A DNA stretch of 64,000 nucleotides, from the NCBI GenBank assembly GCA_949987705.1, contig OX465285.1:86499975-86563974 (forward strand), written 5' to 3'. This DNA comes from Thereva unica (Eukaryota; Arthropoda; Insecta; Diptera; Therevidae). The notes beneath the pieces were generated by a model that was given only the letters and a program-made list of their open reading frames with translations, was not told the DNA's origin and searched no databases. This document shows positions 33,401 through 45,627 of the stretch, in pieces (positions within the stretch are counted from its first letter, which is position 1; each line of letters opens with the position of its first letter). A program made the translations under genes and the position numbers.

Positions 33401-36400
33401 GCCGCAAGGTCCAGCACCAGCAGACGAATCAGTTTCTCAATACCGAACCTATAATTATCGAGGTGAAGACCGCAATAACATCACTGAAAATGGAAAAGCG
33501 CCGGGAATAGACCAAGTAACCGCCGAATGATCAAAGCCGGAAGTGATGTCTTATCAAAACAATTCGACGACCTCATACCACACTCGCATTCGGATCGTGT
33601 CCCGCTGGCATTGAAGAAAGCAAGCGTTGTGCCAATTGTCTCTACGGTTCTTCCATTTGGAGCTAGGATGTGAAAATTTTATTTTTTGAAAATAGAGGGA
33701 GAGATTGTCCGTTCTTTTATTTCAGCATCTGTAGTCACAACGTCATTGGTGAAGTGGTGAAGGTTTAATATCATGGATAACTTTCAGTAATGACTTCAGA
33801 TTGGATAATTCCGTCCCAAGACAGTATTTTAAGTCCAGATCCGAGCATTTTCGAAAAATTACCCAAAAATATCCAAAGGGGTACCCCTTTGAAAATTTTC
33901 GGTTTTCAGTATTTCCCGAGATAATGGGCATTTCGCAGCCCTCCTTTGGGAGTTCACGAACAAGGGCGTAACTCCCGAACCCCTTGGAATTTTGGGACAA
34001 ACTAAAGTGGTCTGAACTCGGGGGAGCGAGCCCTTTCGAACGATGCCCCATTCATCCAGATCCGAGCACTTTCGAAAAATTACCCAAAAATATCCAAAGG
34101 GGTACCCCTTTGAAAATTTCCGGTTTTGGGCAATTTCTGGAGTGGCCCTTTTTTGAATGGGAAATTGTTAGGGACCTCGCAGGGAGTCTGGGAATTTAAT
34201 CCCACCCCGGACTGACCAGTATTTCCCGAGATAATGGGCAATTCGCAGCCCTCCTTTGGGAGTTTACAAACAAGGGCATAACTCCCGAACCCCTTGGAAT
34301 TTTGGGACAAACTAAAGTGCTCTGAACTCGGGGAGCGAGCCCTTGCAACGATGATTCATCCAGATCCGAGCACTTTCGAAAAATTACCCAAAAATATCCA
34401 AAGGGGTACGCCTTTGAAAATTTCCGGTTTTGGGCAATTTCTGGTCTGTCTGGTTGCTGTGTTGTGCCTGCAGTCTTAACAAAACGGCTCTCATCAGCAA
34501 ACGATGTAGACAAAGTTATCAAGCTTTTTTGATCGCGATCATCACTTCACTCGATCTTTATTTGCGAATTTAGAAGATCGGTGGAAGTACACTCAATACT
34601 GCCCCAATTCATACTTCGTTTACTACTGTTTAAAATTGTTACCTACATATATTTGACTAGGAATGAAACATACTCGAGAATTCTATATATACACAAATAT
34701 TTATATTGACTTTATTTTATTGATATACAGTCTTTTGTTGAATATAGGATAAATCCTGTTTTTATTACAAGTTTCTATAAAATAATTCATGTTATTAGCT
34801 AGTTATTAAAAAATTGAATAACATAAAAGAACTTACACTACTGCTCTTCAAGATTAAAAAATATTTCACAGATTGCGAAGTCCTTTTAAAAATCTTACAA
34901 AATTTCGTTATATGTATGTTTTGATTCTACTTTATTTAGTAAAATGAAATATTAAATCTTGAATAAAATCACATAATGGAATAACTTAAAGAAGTCGGCA
35001 CTTCAAAATATTAAAAGTATAAGGTTAAATATCTGCTAAATTGTATTATGATTTGAAACTAACATGGTATCATTAAAAAAATTGTCGAGGTTCTTTTCGA
35101 TACACAATAGAATAGAAGGATGATACGAATATTGCAACAATGTGAAGGTACGAAATGGGAATGTAGCTCGTCTCGAACGATTCAGCTAGGGTATCTGTTA
35201 CTCGTATGTACGTCTTAAAATGTCTGATAAATCTTAAACTTTATAAAAATCCAAAGAATGTTAAGCATAACACTTTTTGTGTCTAAAAGGTTATTGAACA
35301 CTTCACTTATGAAAAGTTTCACGAGTGTCCCAATTCTCGCGTTTATTGTCAGTAAAAAAGGTTACTCCAAACATAGTATGAACATGTAGGTGATATTTTT
35401 AGCCGTATAGAAAGTGATGCAGAAACGCATCGTATCGTAAGTACAAAAATCGAAAGCCAAGGTTCAAGTAAACTAACCATGACTATAACAACAAAAGGCG
35501 TATTTTCTTGGGTAAACCAGTCTCTTCAGTTTGTTTTCGTAAAATAGAAAAGCGAAAGGAATAGCTTAAAACAAATGTTTTTCCAGGATAAGTTCAAATT
35601 TTATATAATCTCAGTACTTGAGGAATTGAATTTTCTTTTCTATTCCAATAAATAAATAAATAAATTTTCAAACGGCAAAAACACCACGAATAAGAGTATA
35701 AAAAAATAAATAACTTCATTTTTCATTCTTGCTTCTATCAGATTCTCTGAAATAAAAAGAAATGCCCAATTTAATTAATCGGCAACAATCGAGAAGAGTT
35801 TGTTACTTCATAGTATATTGCTTATGCTTGAGACCGCCAACATCAACATATTTCTGAATGCGCTTCCCAGACCCATAAATGTCAGCTTCAGTACTAAGCT
35901 TGACGGGATGCATTTGCGAAGTAACAACAGCTGGCATAGTATCTTCAAAACATAACTCAATTTGTTCTTTAGGCAAAGAATAGTTCTGTTGCATTTCCGA
36001 AGTTATCCCCGTATGCGGGACAAATGGAATTCTATTCTGAAACACCCGTTTAGGGTATTCAACTAAAGGTTTATAATCTTGCAATGTGGATTCAACTTTA
36101 GCAACTGGAATATTTTTATTATTACATTTAGCGATACCTAACCAATCCCAAACAGTCACAATATCCTTACCTCTTTCCTTATTCCCCAGAGCATGCGGAA
36201 CGAAAGTCAACATATTTGTAGTCGCCATCATGTCTAGATATTTTGAAACGCCAGGTGCTGCTGGATCTATATTATCAGCTGAAGGTCTTACCTGAGGTGG
36301 ACATCTCTTAATCGGCTGGTAGCCATCATCAACGGGTTGTTTTATGTCGTATTCTTGTCTATACCATGTGTCGAATGTGTTCAATGGTCGCGAACAACTA

Positions 36401-39400
36401 TTCAGTTTATTATCGACAAAAGGCTTGACATAATTCGTATCACCGAAAAATGGTAAAGGATTAACGTCCTTTGTCCTATCAACATACTATAAAAAAATCA
36501 AAATAATTAAATCCTTAATTAAAATATTGATTTAATACCTTCGGGACATAGGCATCACGACTTTCAGTATTATATGGAAACTTCGCTGTTTTGAGTTTGA
36601 GAATTTCATTTGGATCTTTCTTGATTTGGGGCTGGTTTAAGCGTGGCGGTCCCAACAACAATCGATGCCCAGTGTGGTAAGTTGTTCGATAATCATTTTT
36701 CCATGATAGTGGCGCCTTATAATCAACATTTTCCACTCGTTTTGTCAATGATTTCTCACACATTTCTAAAAGTCCTTTCTGTCGTTGTTATTAAATAAAA
36801 TTTTAATTACACGAATTTCGGGTAGTTGCTATGTTTCTAGAATTATTTATTTATTTTATCTATAGAATTACTTCAAGGTTATCGTAGTGTTTTAAATATT
36901 TTTTAACATGTATACGTCTTTGCATCGGGGATAGATGCCCTGTAAGGGGATAAGTGAAGTTTGTTATTTCTACGCGGTGGTAACTAAAGCATTATCCTCG
37001 GCAACGGGAATGTGGTGATTTAATATTGAGCGGTGATCAGATTTCAAGGTTGTTTGCTGTTTTAAATGCTTCCTTTAAGACCATATCGATTTTTCGTACT
37101 ACGACATTTTAAAATTTGTTGTGGTTAGAAATAATTGTAATCGGATATATCTTAAATCAGACTCTGTCTTTTACTTTATCTCAATTCACAGCACCAATAA
37201 ACAACTCTAATGTCGGATCCTTTCTGTTCTAAGCTCAGCAATCAATCATTCTCTGTTAGTACCGGTTCATCATGTGGTCACGTCATTGTTATGTTAGGTT
37301 AGGTTAGATATGAATGAGCTGTTGGTTTGAGCTCATACACTTAGGCCACAAGGATATGCCTATTGTGAGGCCATAGTGATCCCACTTTATAACTGATGTT
37401 AGAGTGTCGTTTTTTCGCTAAACAATCTCGAGGAAGTAATGATTCTTCTCAGTTGCGGGATCCCAATCTTCAAGATTTCGGCAAGCGTGCTTAGAAAGGG
37501 CTCATCAAATGTCTCCTTCTGCTTAGGGCTGGGCAGAGACAGAGGCGATCTAGTACACTTTCCTCCTCGTCCGGACTCTTACAGCTTTTGCAAAAATCGT
37601 AGGTCTTAAAACCTAAGCGGGTCGCATGCGTCCTTATCAGACAATATACGGTCAGCACTCCCACTATAACTGAGAGGTCTTGTCTCCCGAGGCTCAATGC
37701 TTTTTCGCTTGTTGCATTGTGTGCTGTTTGCATCGGAGTTAAAAAGTGGCCCAAGGCTACTCTTTTCTTTTCTGGAAGGAGAGTAGCGGTCGTGCCTTTC
37801 CTAGCCAGTTCGTCAGCTTTACAATTTCTCTCTATATTTCGGTGACCGGGTACCCATACGAGGAGGTTCCTGAACTGCTGAGCCATCTCGTTAAGAGATC
37901 TGAGACATTCAGAGATATAGTACGTGATGAATTAAACTCAGGTTGAACGCGAGTCCAACTCCATGTAGACGCGAATCGAGTTGATTTAGGGTCGACTGAA
38001 CTCGACTCAGCCCTGCTACCTGGGTTCAGTTGAAATTATGCATATAGACGCGAGTTCAGTAGCTGAGTAGTTGAATTTAGTTGAGAGAAAAATGTCTTTG
38101 TTTTGTTTGCAATTTTTTGTAACGTGTAGTTCCGATTTTTCTGGGTTAACGCTGAGTAAGCGGGTGGCAGTCTAGCTTGAAAGGGTTTGTATCGCCGCCT
38201 CTATGAGATCACATAGGACTTGAGGAAATTTTCCGTTTATGACAATAACAACGTCATCCGCGTACGTCAGGACGTGATGCTCCTCTGCCTCCATGCGTCA
38301 CAACAGCTGGTTCATACTTACAACCCATATGAGCCGGGAAATTACTCTTCCCCGCGGAGTAGCTCTATTTACGAACCGAGCTGTCGCCCAAGATTGAGCT
38401 CACCATTCTGCCAGTAAGCATTTGGTGGTTTAGAGACACCAGCAATGCCTCGATCCCATGTTCTGTCAAGGCCAGAGTAATGGCGTCGGGAAGTACATTG
38501 TTAAACACTCCCTCAAGAAATGCTACTAATGTAAACTCCTTGACCTGGAGGGATTTTTCAATGGTTGAAACCAATGAGTGAAGAGCAGTATCAGTAGATT
38601 TGCCCTTTGTGTAGGCGTGATGTGCGCCAGAGCGTTCCGAGGATGGTATGGTCTGTCTCAGATATATTTGGATTAGCCTTTCTAGAGTCTTTAATAGATA
38701 GGCTGATAGGCGGATTGGCCTCAAGTCTTTGGGTGTTGCGTGGGGGGTTTTCCTGCCTTAGGTATAAAAACTATTTTAACCTCTTTTCAACTAGAGGTGA
38801 TGCAGTTATTTTAAAGGCACCCAGTGAACAACCAGCCTGCATCCAGGGCATGATGCAACTAAGGGTACGCTGCAACTGGTGTTGGCACTATGCCGTTAGG
38901 GCCTGGTGATTTATAGGGCTGGAAGTTGATCTAGTTATGATTGAATTGTCCAGCTGTGGTGAGGCTAAAGGGTTTATTGTGATAGCTGTCTCAGCCGTAG
39001 TACTACTCGGGAAGTAGGTGTCCATAAGTAGTGTCAGGGATTTTTTGATTGAGTCAGTCCAATCGCCGTTTTCTTTGGGTAAATAACTAAGCATTGTTGG
39101 CGCTTTAGTTAATATTTTACGTAGCCTTGATTCTTCCGACGTGGACTCTATATTGCTGCAACAGGCTCCTGCTCTTTTAGGAGTGTTCGCCAGACCAACA
39201 TGGGAGTTTGGAAGCCTCTTCATTCTGTCTGTTCGGACAAGCTTTATTAATGGAGTAAGTGAAGTACGGATGATATTTTTTAGGACATATGTTAGTCCTT
39301 GCAATCAATACTTGGTGTTCCCAGAATATACTCTCTCTGATGTTAAATATGATTTACTTGAACTATTACTATTTACAATTTTCAGTGCTACAAGTTCTTG

Positions 39401-42400
39401 CTAAGAAAGAGATTCCATCACGTGCAAAATTTGGACCATTTGAAGGCGAAGTACATTACAACATTACCATTTCCTCCGAATACTCAAGCCAATACCCAAT
39501 ACTATTTTTGCCAGACTCCAAAATATTGGCCGTCTCGAATGAAAGTAAGTTTTCATCAACAAAAATGGTGCCGAGTTAATTCAACACGCTCATATTTTAC
39601 TTACAGACACTTCAAACTGGATGAGGTTTGTCCGATTGGCTCAAACATACTGCGAACAGAATCTACTTCTATTTGAAGACAATGGCAAACTTTACTTTAA
39701 ATGTTGTCGAACAATAAACGCAAAAGAAGAACTTAAAGTTGGATATAGTGAAGAGTATGCACAAATATACAATCTTACGTATTTAACACCGAATGAACAA
39801 GAAATCCGTGAAATTTACGAGAAAGATAACCCATGGGTTTGTTTTGAATGTGACCAAAGATTTCCAACTTCGAATGATATGCAGAAGCATCTTAATATTC
39901 ATGAATGCGATGAAAATGCGGATGTTGTTAACAACAAGCGAAAGAAGAAAGTACGAAAAAAGAAGATACATTTGAAAAGAGTCGATGTACGCAAAAATTC
40001 AAGTAGATGTTGCTATTGTCTTAAAGTTTTCATGACTAGCGTTAGCTTAAAGAAACATATGGCAGTTCATCTGGCTGAGAAGAGAAATGGAAAGAGCTTA
40101 TCGAAAAATACTGGCTCTGAATCGAATTATGCCTTAAAGTGCAATGTTTGTAATAAGCGGTTTAGTTCCGAAGAGAAATTAAAGGTATGAATTTGATGAA
40201 TTGGATATATGTTTAATAAACTTTTCAATTTAATGTTACAGAATCACCGATTGATTCATATCAAAAATGATATCAAGCCCTATCAATGTCCTGACTGTCC
40301 AGCAAGTTGTTCTACTCCAGCTGCTTTGTATGCTCATGTTAAGAGCCACACAAATCCGCGCTTCACTTGCATCTTTTGTTCAGAATCCTTTAAACATGTC
40401 ATCGAGTTTAAGAATCATGTAGCTTTACACTCAGTAAATGGATATTTTGATTGTAATTTTTGTAAAAAGGTAAGTAACTGCGAGAATCATAGTCCAGTGG
40501 ATAGTGGTTTTTGGGGCTCCGTATTCTTTCGGACAGCGCGAAATTTGGACAGTAAGTAAGTAGAAGCTCAAAAAACAAAAGTTATATTGTGGTGATGTGT
40601 GCCTTTTCCTGGGGGGAATGTCATCTCTTCTTGGGGGTGGAAATTGGCACATTCGAAATAATTACAGAAATCGATAGAGGGATGGAATAAAAGCTTCTTC
40701 TTTCTTTGATCCGTTAGCTGGCGGTCCAAGCGGGACATCCCCGCAACGAATACGCTATCGGTGCCACTGGATCTCGAACTCTATTCTCCCGATTCGCTTC
40801 CATTCTTGCCGGTTTTTGGCGACGTCTCGTGCCTTGGTAACTGATAACCGTTGATTCTTTATGTCACCCTCGATATTCTTTAGCCAGGTTCTCTTCGGTG
40901 CCGATTGTTGGATTCTCCAGTCTGTGGGACCACCGTAGTCGACGTTTTTGCATTTCTTCTTTGATCAGTGTCTGCTGATCGCATCTTTGTCTGACTGTCT
41001 CGTTTAGAAGGCGATCGCGTAGTGAGACACCGAGGATCTGCCTCAAGCATCGCAATTGGAAGACCTCGAGCTTCTTAACGTCCGGTTTGAGCAGTGTTCA
41101 CGTTTTAGATCCATAAAGAAGAATCGGATCAACGTTCGGTAAAGGCGTACTTTTGCTTTGATGGAAATATTTCTTCTTTTCCATATGCACCACTTGAGCG
41201 AGGCGAAGGTTGCTGTTGCCTGGCCGATGCGGCTGTGAACGTCAGACGTCGATATCGTTTCCTCAACCAATGATCCCAAATGTTTGAACCTCGAAACCTG
41301 CTCGATTTAGGTTATATCGAGGAGAAGACTGGCCGGTTCGTCCGTTGTGATCATTTTGGTCTTATTCGCATTGATTTTTAACCCGTATGACTGGGCGATG
41401 AGAGAAATGTCGTATAAAATGTCCGTTGCTTCGGCATCCGTGTCGGCGAAGATGGCGCTATCGTCGGCGATCATTAAGTTGGTTATGAAGTTGTTCTTGT
41501 CGTATCGAACTCCGAGTCGTCCATCGAATGCCTCACGCATAATCGCGTCGATCACAACATTGAAGAGAAGTGGCGAAAAGACGTCTCCCTGTCGGACATC
41601 TGTTTGAATCAGGAACTCCTCGGATAAGTCGCTTCGAATACGAACGTTGCTGTTGGAGCCATCGTACGACGCTTGGAGAAATTAGATGATTCTCAATGGC
41701 ACGTGTTCGGTTTCCAAGACTCTCCACAAGCTGTTCCAATCGATGCAATCGAAAGCGGATTTGAAATCGTACTCGTGCCTCGACGCCGCTTCTTTCATGT
41801 CGGCCGCAACGTTATTCTAATGTTTCGGTTTCCGATTTCATTTTCTGTGGAACTTCTTTGTTCAATATCATTATATTGCTCAAAGTCGACGGATTTCATT
41901 CAAAGTCCGAGATCCATGGTTGCGTTCGTTTACGGATAGGTGGACACAACTCCATTGGACCCTCCACAATAGACTCCGAAAATTGCCTTTCTTCTACATC
42001 GATATCTTCCGGTATTGCGAGCACTGCGAATTTGTTGGATAATGCCATTTGAAACTCTCGTCCGATGGCCGGGTTTAGTGCCGTTTTCTTTGTTCTTTGT
42101 AATCGCATCTGCAATTTCGCTCGAACAGGATAATGGTCCGATACGCAATCGGGCCCACACATTGCACACGTACGTCTTTAAGCATCGTTCGGAATCTTGC
42201 GTTGATCAAAACGTAGTCTAACATCGCCGAGTCGTTGCCGGATGGATTTCGCCAAGTGAGTTGGTATTTGAGCGGATGACGGATCTCCGTCTTCAGTTGG
42301 AGCATAGCATTGGACTACCGTAGTACTTCTTAGTCTGGTACGCAGACGCCCGGAAATAATACTCTCAGAAACTGGTGACCAGCTAATGAGACTGGACCTG

Positions 42401-43710
42401 GCTTCTTTGGTGAGTATTACACCAACGCCACTCCTACGGTTTTCGGTTTCGTTTCTCCCCAAAGTATAAAGAGGAGGGTAAGATAAGCTTAATTCTCAAA
42501 TCGGTGCTGTCCGAAAGAATTCGGAGGTAATACACTATTTTTTCCGCTATCCCCTGGACTATCAATTACGAATCAAATTATGTAAATATTTTACCATTTT
42601 TTATTTGTTTTTTTTTTTTTACAGAAATATCGACAATATTATTTAGTCCGAAAACACGTTCGAATTTGCCACTCTTCCCAAAAATATTCATGCGATATCT
42701 GTGATCGTCAATTTCTTAACTTATACATTTTGAAAAGACACAAAGTTAGTCATTCGGAAAAGCGTGAATTTCTCTGCTCTGAATGCGGCCGGCAATTCAA
42801 AAGGAAAGACAAACTACGAGAGCATATAACACGAATGCATTCGGAGCACAAGAAAACAAATTCAAAAAAGAAACGAATCCAGAAAGAAAATCCAGTTAGT
42901 GATGGATCGCAATATCTAGAGCTTAGTCCAAAGAAGGTGAAGCCAACAAAAGCAATAAAGAATCACTCAAACGATTATCATTGTTACATATACAAATGTA
43001 ACGATTGTATGCTAGGCTTCAAGCGGCGTGGAATGCTAGTTAATCACATGGCAAAACGGCATCCTGACATTCGCATAGAAAGCATACCAGAGCTTAATTT
43101 ACCAATTATAAAACCGCAATCACTATTCTACTGCCAACATTGTACCAAAGTCTACAAAAGTAATGCCAAAAGAAAAGCACACATACTTAAAAATCATCCA
43201 GGTTTAGAACTACCGCCATCAGCACGAAATACTTCAGAACCAGCACAAATTCATGCTAGAACTATTGGTAGCCTAAAAACCGAACCGCAACGGTGCCAGT
43301 GGTGCTACAAGCAATATGCATCAAGAAATCGACTATTGCTACACTATCGCAAATCGCATCCTGATAAACAAATCATAGATAATATTAAGCAAGAATTTAC
43401 ACAAGTAGAACCATTAATAATTGATAACTATAGACCACCACAATCTCCTGAGAATAAGCTGTTAAAATTATCTTCAGCTGCTTTGGAATTATCCTCGATT
43501 GAAGATCGGAAATTCTTTGATTTCTTAAATGAAAGATCACAAGAGCCCAACTCTTTGGCTACAACCGGTTCGTTAGAGGATAACGCAAACGGGTTTTCGA
43601 AGGTTGATGTTAATTTTAAAGTTGTCGATGGTGAATTTTCTGAAACATCCTCAAATGCCGAAATAAATAGACTTCCGCAACTTTTTGAAGAGTCTATTGC
43701 TTGCATTTAG
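30488..43710 (+). CDS. PRDM10: PR domain zinc-finger protein 10
   Basis: PRDM10 is a nuclear DNA-binding transcription regulator. Eight exons join in frame to 1073 residues: 30488-30521, 30582-31394, 31453-31683, 31736-31828, 39386-39544, 39607-40184, 40242-40469 and 42625-43710. The start ATG follows an in-frame TAA. Residues 1-390 are acidic and poorly conserved. The PR/SET domain covers about 370-520: RARASLPTNYL, VLAKKEIPSRAKFGPFEGE, NWMRFVRLAQTYCEQNL, KEELKVGYSEEYA. Eleven C2H2 fingers follow, starting CFECDQRF and including the signature order CSECGRQFKRKDKLREHITR, CMLGFKRRGMLVNHMAKRHP and CQHCTKVYKSNAKRKAHILK. A Ser/Asn-rich tail ends CI. AATAAA lies at 43735-43740. Finger order and linkers match PRDM10 closely. 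Intron 4 is 7.5 kb and hosts a nested antisense gene plus LINEs; intron 7 hosts another LINE. Confidence 0.93.
32160..33640 (+). mobile_element. RTE-like LINE remnant with internal tandem duplication
   Basis: In PRDM10 intron 4 the plus strand encodes, in shifting frames, an endonuclease end (HPLKHRLSWRNISGNGSATFDY, INANFRSMLKNERAMCGLDC), a linker and NGKAPGIDQVTAE, the RT entry motif. The block 32766-33175 is repeated at 33176-33585. It belongs to the same family as 40690-42480. The assignment of 32160-32330 is unclear. Confidence 0.72.
32766..33585 (+). repeat. 410-bp tandem duplication
   Basis: Bases 32766-33175 and 33176-33585 are nearly identical; I see one difference, CTCGATACC against CTCAATACC. 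The near identity shows that the duplication is much younger than the decayed LINE that carries it, or that it is an assembly artefact. Confidence 0.9.
33760..34460. repeat. Three-copy direct repeat array
   Basis: CCAGATCCGAGCATTTTCGA recurs at 33835, 34055 (offset 220) and 34360 (offset 305; an ~85-bp extra block lies between). Each copy continues with AAATTACCCAAAAATATCCA and GGGGTAC. Other shared blocks are ATTTCCCGAGATAATGGGCA and GAACTCGGGGGAGCGAGCC. Diverged copies of this family border the palindrome at 44738. Confidence 0.85.
34461..35802. other. AT-rich intron sequence
   Basis: Part of PRDM10 intron 4, downstream of the nested gene. No repeat or gene recognised. TTTATT-type minus-strand poly(A) signals exist near 35645-35720. 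Confidence 0.45.
35803..36763 (-). CDS. Unrecognised two-exon gene nested in PRDM10 intron
   Basis: Exons 36763-36539 and 36486-35803 (minus) join in phase 0 across a 52-bp GT-AG intron and encode 302 residues (MCEKSLTKRVENVDYK to KHKQYTMK). There is no signal peptide or membrane segment. The protein is rich in Pro, Tyr, Asn and Lys, with short Tyr/Pro-centred motifs such as YRTTYHTGHRLLLGPPR, FFGDTNYVKPF and IPFVPHTGITSEMQQNY. That style is seen in axonemal microtubule-inner and other sperm-tail proteins, so a ciliary or testis role is my guess; I do not recognise a specific family. Coding quality is good: two exons, clean splice sites, no stops. It is antisense to its host gene, PRDM10. Confidence 0.75.
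36764..37284. promoter_or_regulatory. Upstream region of the nested gene
   Basis: No coding or repeat signal. It should contain the promoter of the minus-strand nested gene. No core motif is convincing. Confidence 0.3.
37285..39310 (-). mobile_element. RNase-H-bearing LINE, 5' truncated
   Basis: On the minus strand, from 39304: an ORF2 linker, then RT (38724-38365: LLKTLERLIQIYLR, HHAYTKGKSTDTALHSLV, FLEGVFNNV). RNase H follows (37886-37491: LVWVPGHRNIERNCKADELA) with a C-terminal cysteine-rich region. This order is that of I/LOA/Outcast-type LINEs. The probable 3' tail near 37290-37305 is three TTAGG-like units on the plus strand. It ends ~80 bp before PRDM10 exon 5. Confidence 0.82.
40690..42480 (-). 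mobile_element. RTE-like LINE in PRDM10 intron 7
   Basis: The minus strand holds an endonuclease (ENRRSGVGVILTKEARSSL at 42460; DHYPVRAKLQMRLQRTKK) and a gap. RT pieces follow: TDVRQGDVFSPLLFNV-like in a shifted frame; MIADDSAIFADTDAEATDIL at 41480; LKINANKTKMITTDEP. The post-RT end has MRCLRQILGVSLRDRLLNE and RRLRWSHRLE. Several frameshifts break it. Its copies elsewhere are 11625-11960 and 32160-33640. Confidence 0.83.
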
Positions 43711-43740
43711 TTGTATATTTTTTATATTTAGGACAATAAA

Positions 43741-44737
43741 TTATTTATAGAATTATTATCAATACATTTTTCCTGTTCTTTATTTGAAAATGTAAATATA
43801 CTGCTTTTCTAGTGAGAATGTGTTCTTGTTGCTGATGGTACCGTTTTGAACCCACGTCTTTAGACCTAAGATTATAGTAATATAAAAGTTTCAATCAACC
43901 ATCATTCCGGCCAAAGATGATTGGACAAATGGTGCTATCCCGACTGGGTCATTATGTATCTACACAAATGGGTCAAAAATTGGGAACAGCGTTGGTTGTG
44001 GTAACTTCTCCTAGGCATTGAATATATACATATACCTCTCGCCGTCTACCCGACCATTGCAGCGTCTTCCGGCGGAAGTCGCAGCGATCTAAGAGGCTCT
44101 CGAAATTGTTCAAATCTGGCATCCATGGTGAATTAAAGTCTCTCAACTTACGTTGACACCTCCCGACTTCCATCTTGATCAGTCAATCAAATTCGGCCAA
44201 TAATAGTAAAATTTTCTGGGCAGCGTGATGCAAAGGCCTTCTTACGTTGGCATCAAACAACAAACAGATTTTTGGCGACTAGGATTTCTCGTCCAGTATG
44301 TCTCTGCAGATAATCCCTGCACACGCCGCATCGTTGGACATGGTCCTGTATGCACAGCACGCACGGAGAACGCTTAGTCTATATGCGGTCCTCGATTTTC
44401 TACTGCTAATCACCCTCTTCAACGTAGCTGCCTATAGCACGACTGAGATAATCAACTTCGCCATCAGGAGTCGCCTCTCGCCTCGCCACCTTGGTATGAT
44501 ATGTGCTCAGATTTTGATGAGTGTGGCCTTGTTGGAAATGGCTCGCCCCCCTGAATTTAGAAATGTGAACGTGTTTTGGAGTATATTTGCTGATTCTGAT
44601 GAATAATGCCTCGTTTTAAAGGGTTGGTGCTCCGATTTGGGTGAATGGAGCCCTTGCTCGTGCTCATAAATTCAGACCAGTTGAGTTTGGTTAAAAATAT
44701 CGAGGAATTCGGGAGTTATCTCCACTTTTGTGATTTC
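43741..44737. other. 3' flank of PRDM10, unclassified
   Basis: An open frame at 44298-44606 does not resemble a protein I know and has no homologue in the window. Bases 44617-44737 resemble, in inverse orientation, the direct-repeat family at 33760-34460 (AATTCAGACCAGTTGAG, GAATTCGGGAGTTAT). Confidence 0.4.
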
Positions 44738-45627
44738 CAAATTTTATAAAATACATAAATTCACTTAAATAAACCTTGAATAAGTTAAATTAACTACTTA
44801 AATTAAAGAAATTCTAAAAAAAATGAAAATTTTCAATTCCTGAAATCTCAAAAAACTGCATAAGAATCATACTGATAAAAACTCAGTTTTAAGTTAATTA
44901 ATAATCGTTATTAAGCCTAATATTATTAAATATGTATTATTTACATATTCTATTATATTATTAATTACTCAAAAACATAATTTCACAATTTTTTATTGTT
45001 TAATTTAATCAAAATCCATAAAATAAACTTCTAAAATTATTAAACGTGAAAAATTGCATATTTTAAAGCGTTTAATGTCTAATCATGGTTTAAAATTCAC
45101 GTTTTTTGGTAAGCGCAGGGATCCTCTATCTAATGGATAAATTTACAATGTCAAGTTTCGCAACTTTGTATGAGAAAACTTTGACACTTCGCATTGTAAT
45201 TTCTGACATATCATACAGGATCCGTGCGGTTACGAAAAAACGCTCGTTATTTCGTTAAGTAGTAGACTCCTACAACTAGGCAATTTTGTTATTATGCTAT
45301 ATAATAGTGCTATTTGATAATATCAAAAATTGATTTAATTGATTTTGATTAAAATAAAACAATAAAAAATTGTGAAATTATGTTTTTAAGTAATTGAAAA
45401 TATAATAGAATATATAAATAATACATATTTAATAATAATAGGCCTAATTACGATTATTGAAGATAACGCAAAAGCGGACTGAGTTTTTATCGGTATGATT
45501 CTTATTCATTTTTTTGAGATTTCAGGAATTGAAAATTTTCATTTTTTTTGGAATTACTTTAATTTAAGTAGTTAATTTGACTTATTTAAGGTTTATTTAA
45601 GTCAATTTATGTATTTTATAAAATTTG
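44738..45627. mobile_element. Long palindromic foldback element
   Basis: Almost the whole 890 bp is an imperfect palindrome centred near 45175. Outer ends: CAAATTTTATAAAATACATA at 44738 against its inverse ending 45627. Middle: AATTTCACAATTTTTTATTG (~44980) against CAATAAAAAATTGTGAAATT (~45361). Inner: GGATCCTCTAT (45119) against the inverse of ATACAGGATCC (~45214). There is no coding frame. A long-TIR foldback transposon is the best reading. Confidence 0.85.

Noticed and set aside
37290..37305. Interstitial telomere
   Set aside because: Only about three TTAGG units, at the end of a LINE; too short and positioned as a LINE tail.
44298..44606. 102-codon open frame as a gene
   Set aside because: No family resemblance, no splice context and surrounding repeat sequence; probably transposon-derived.
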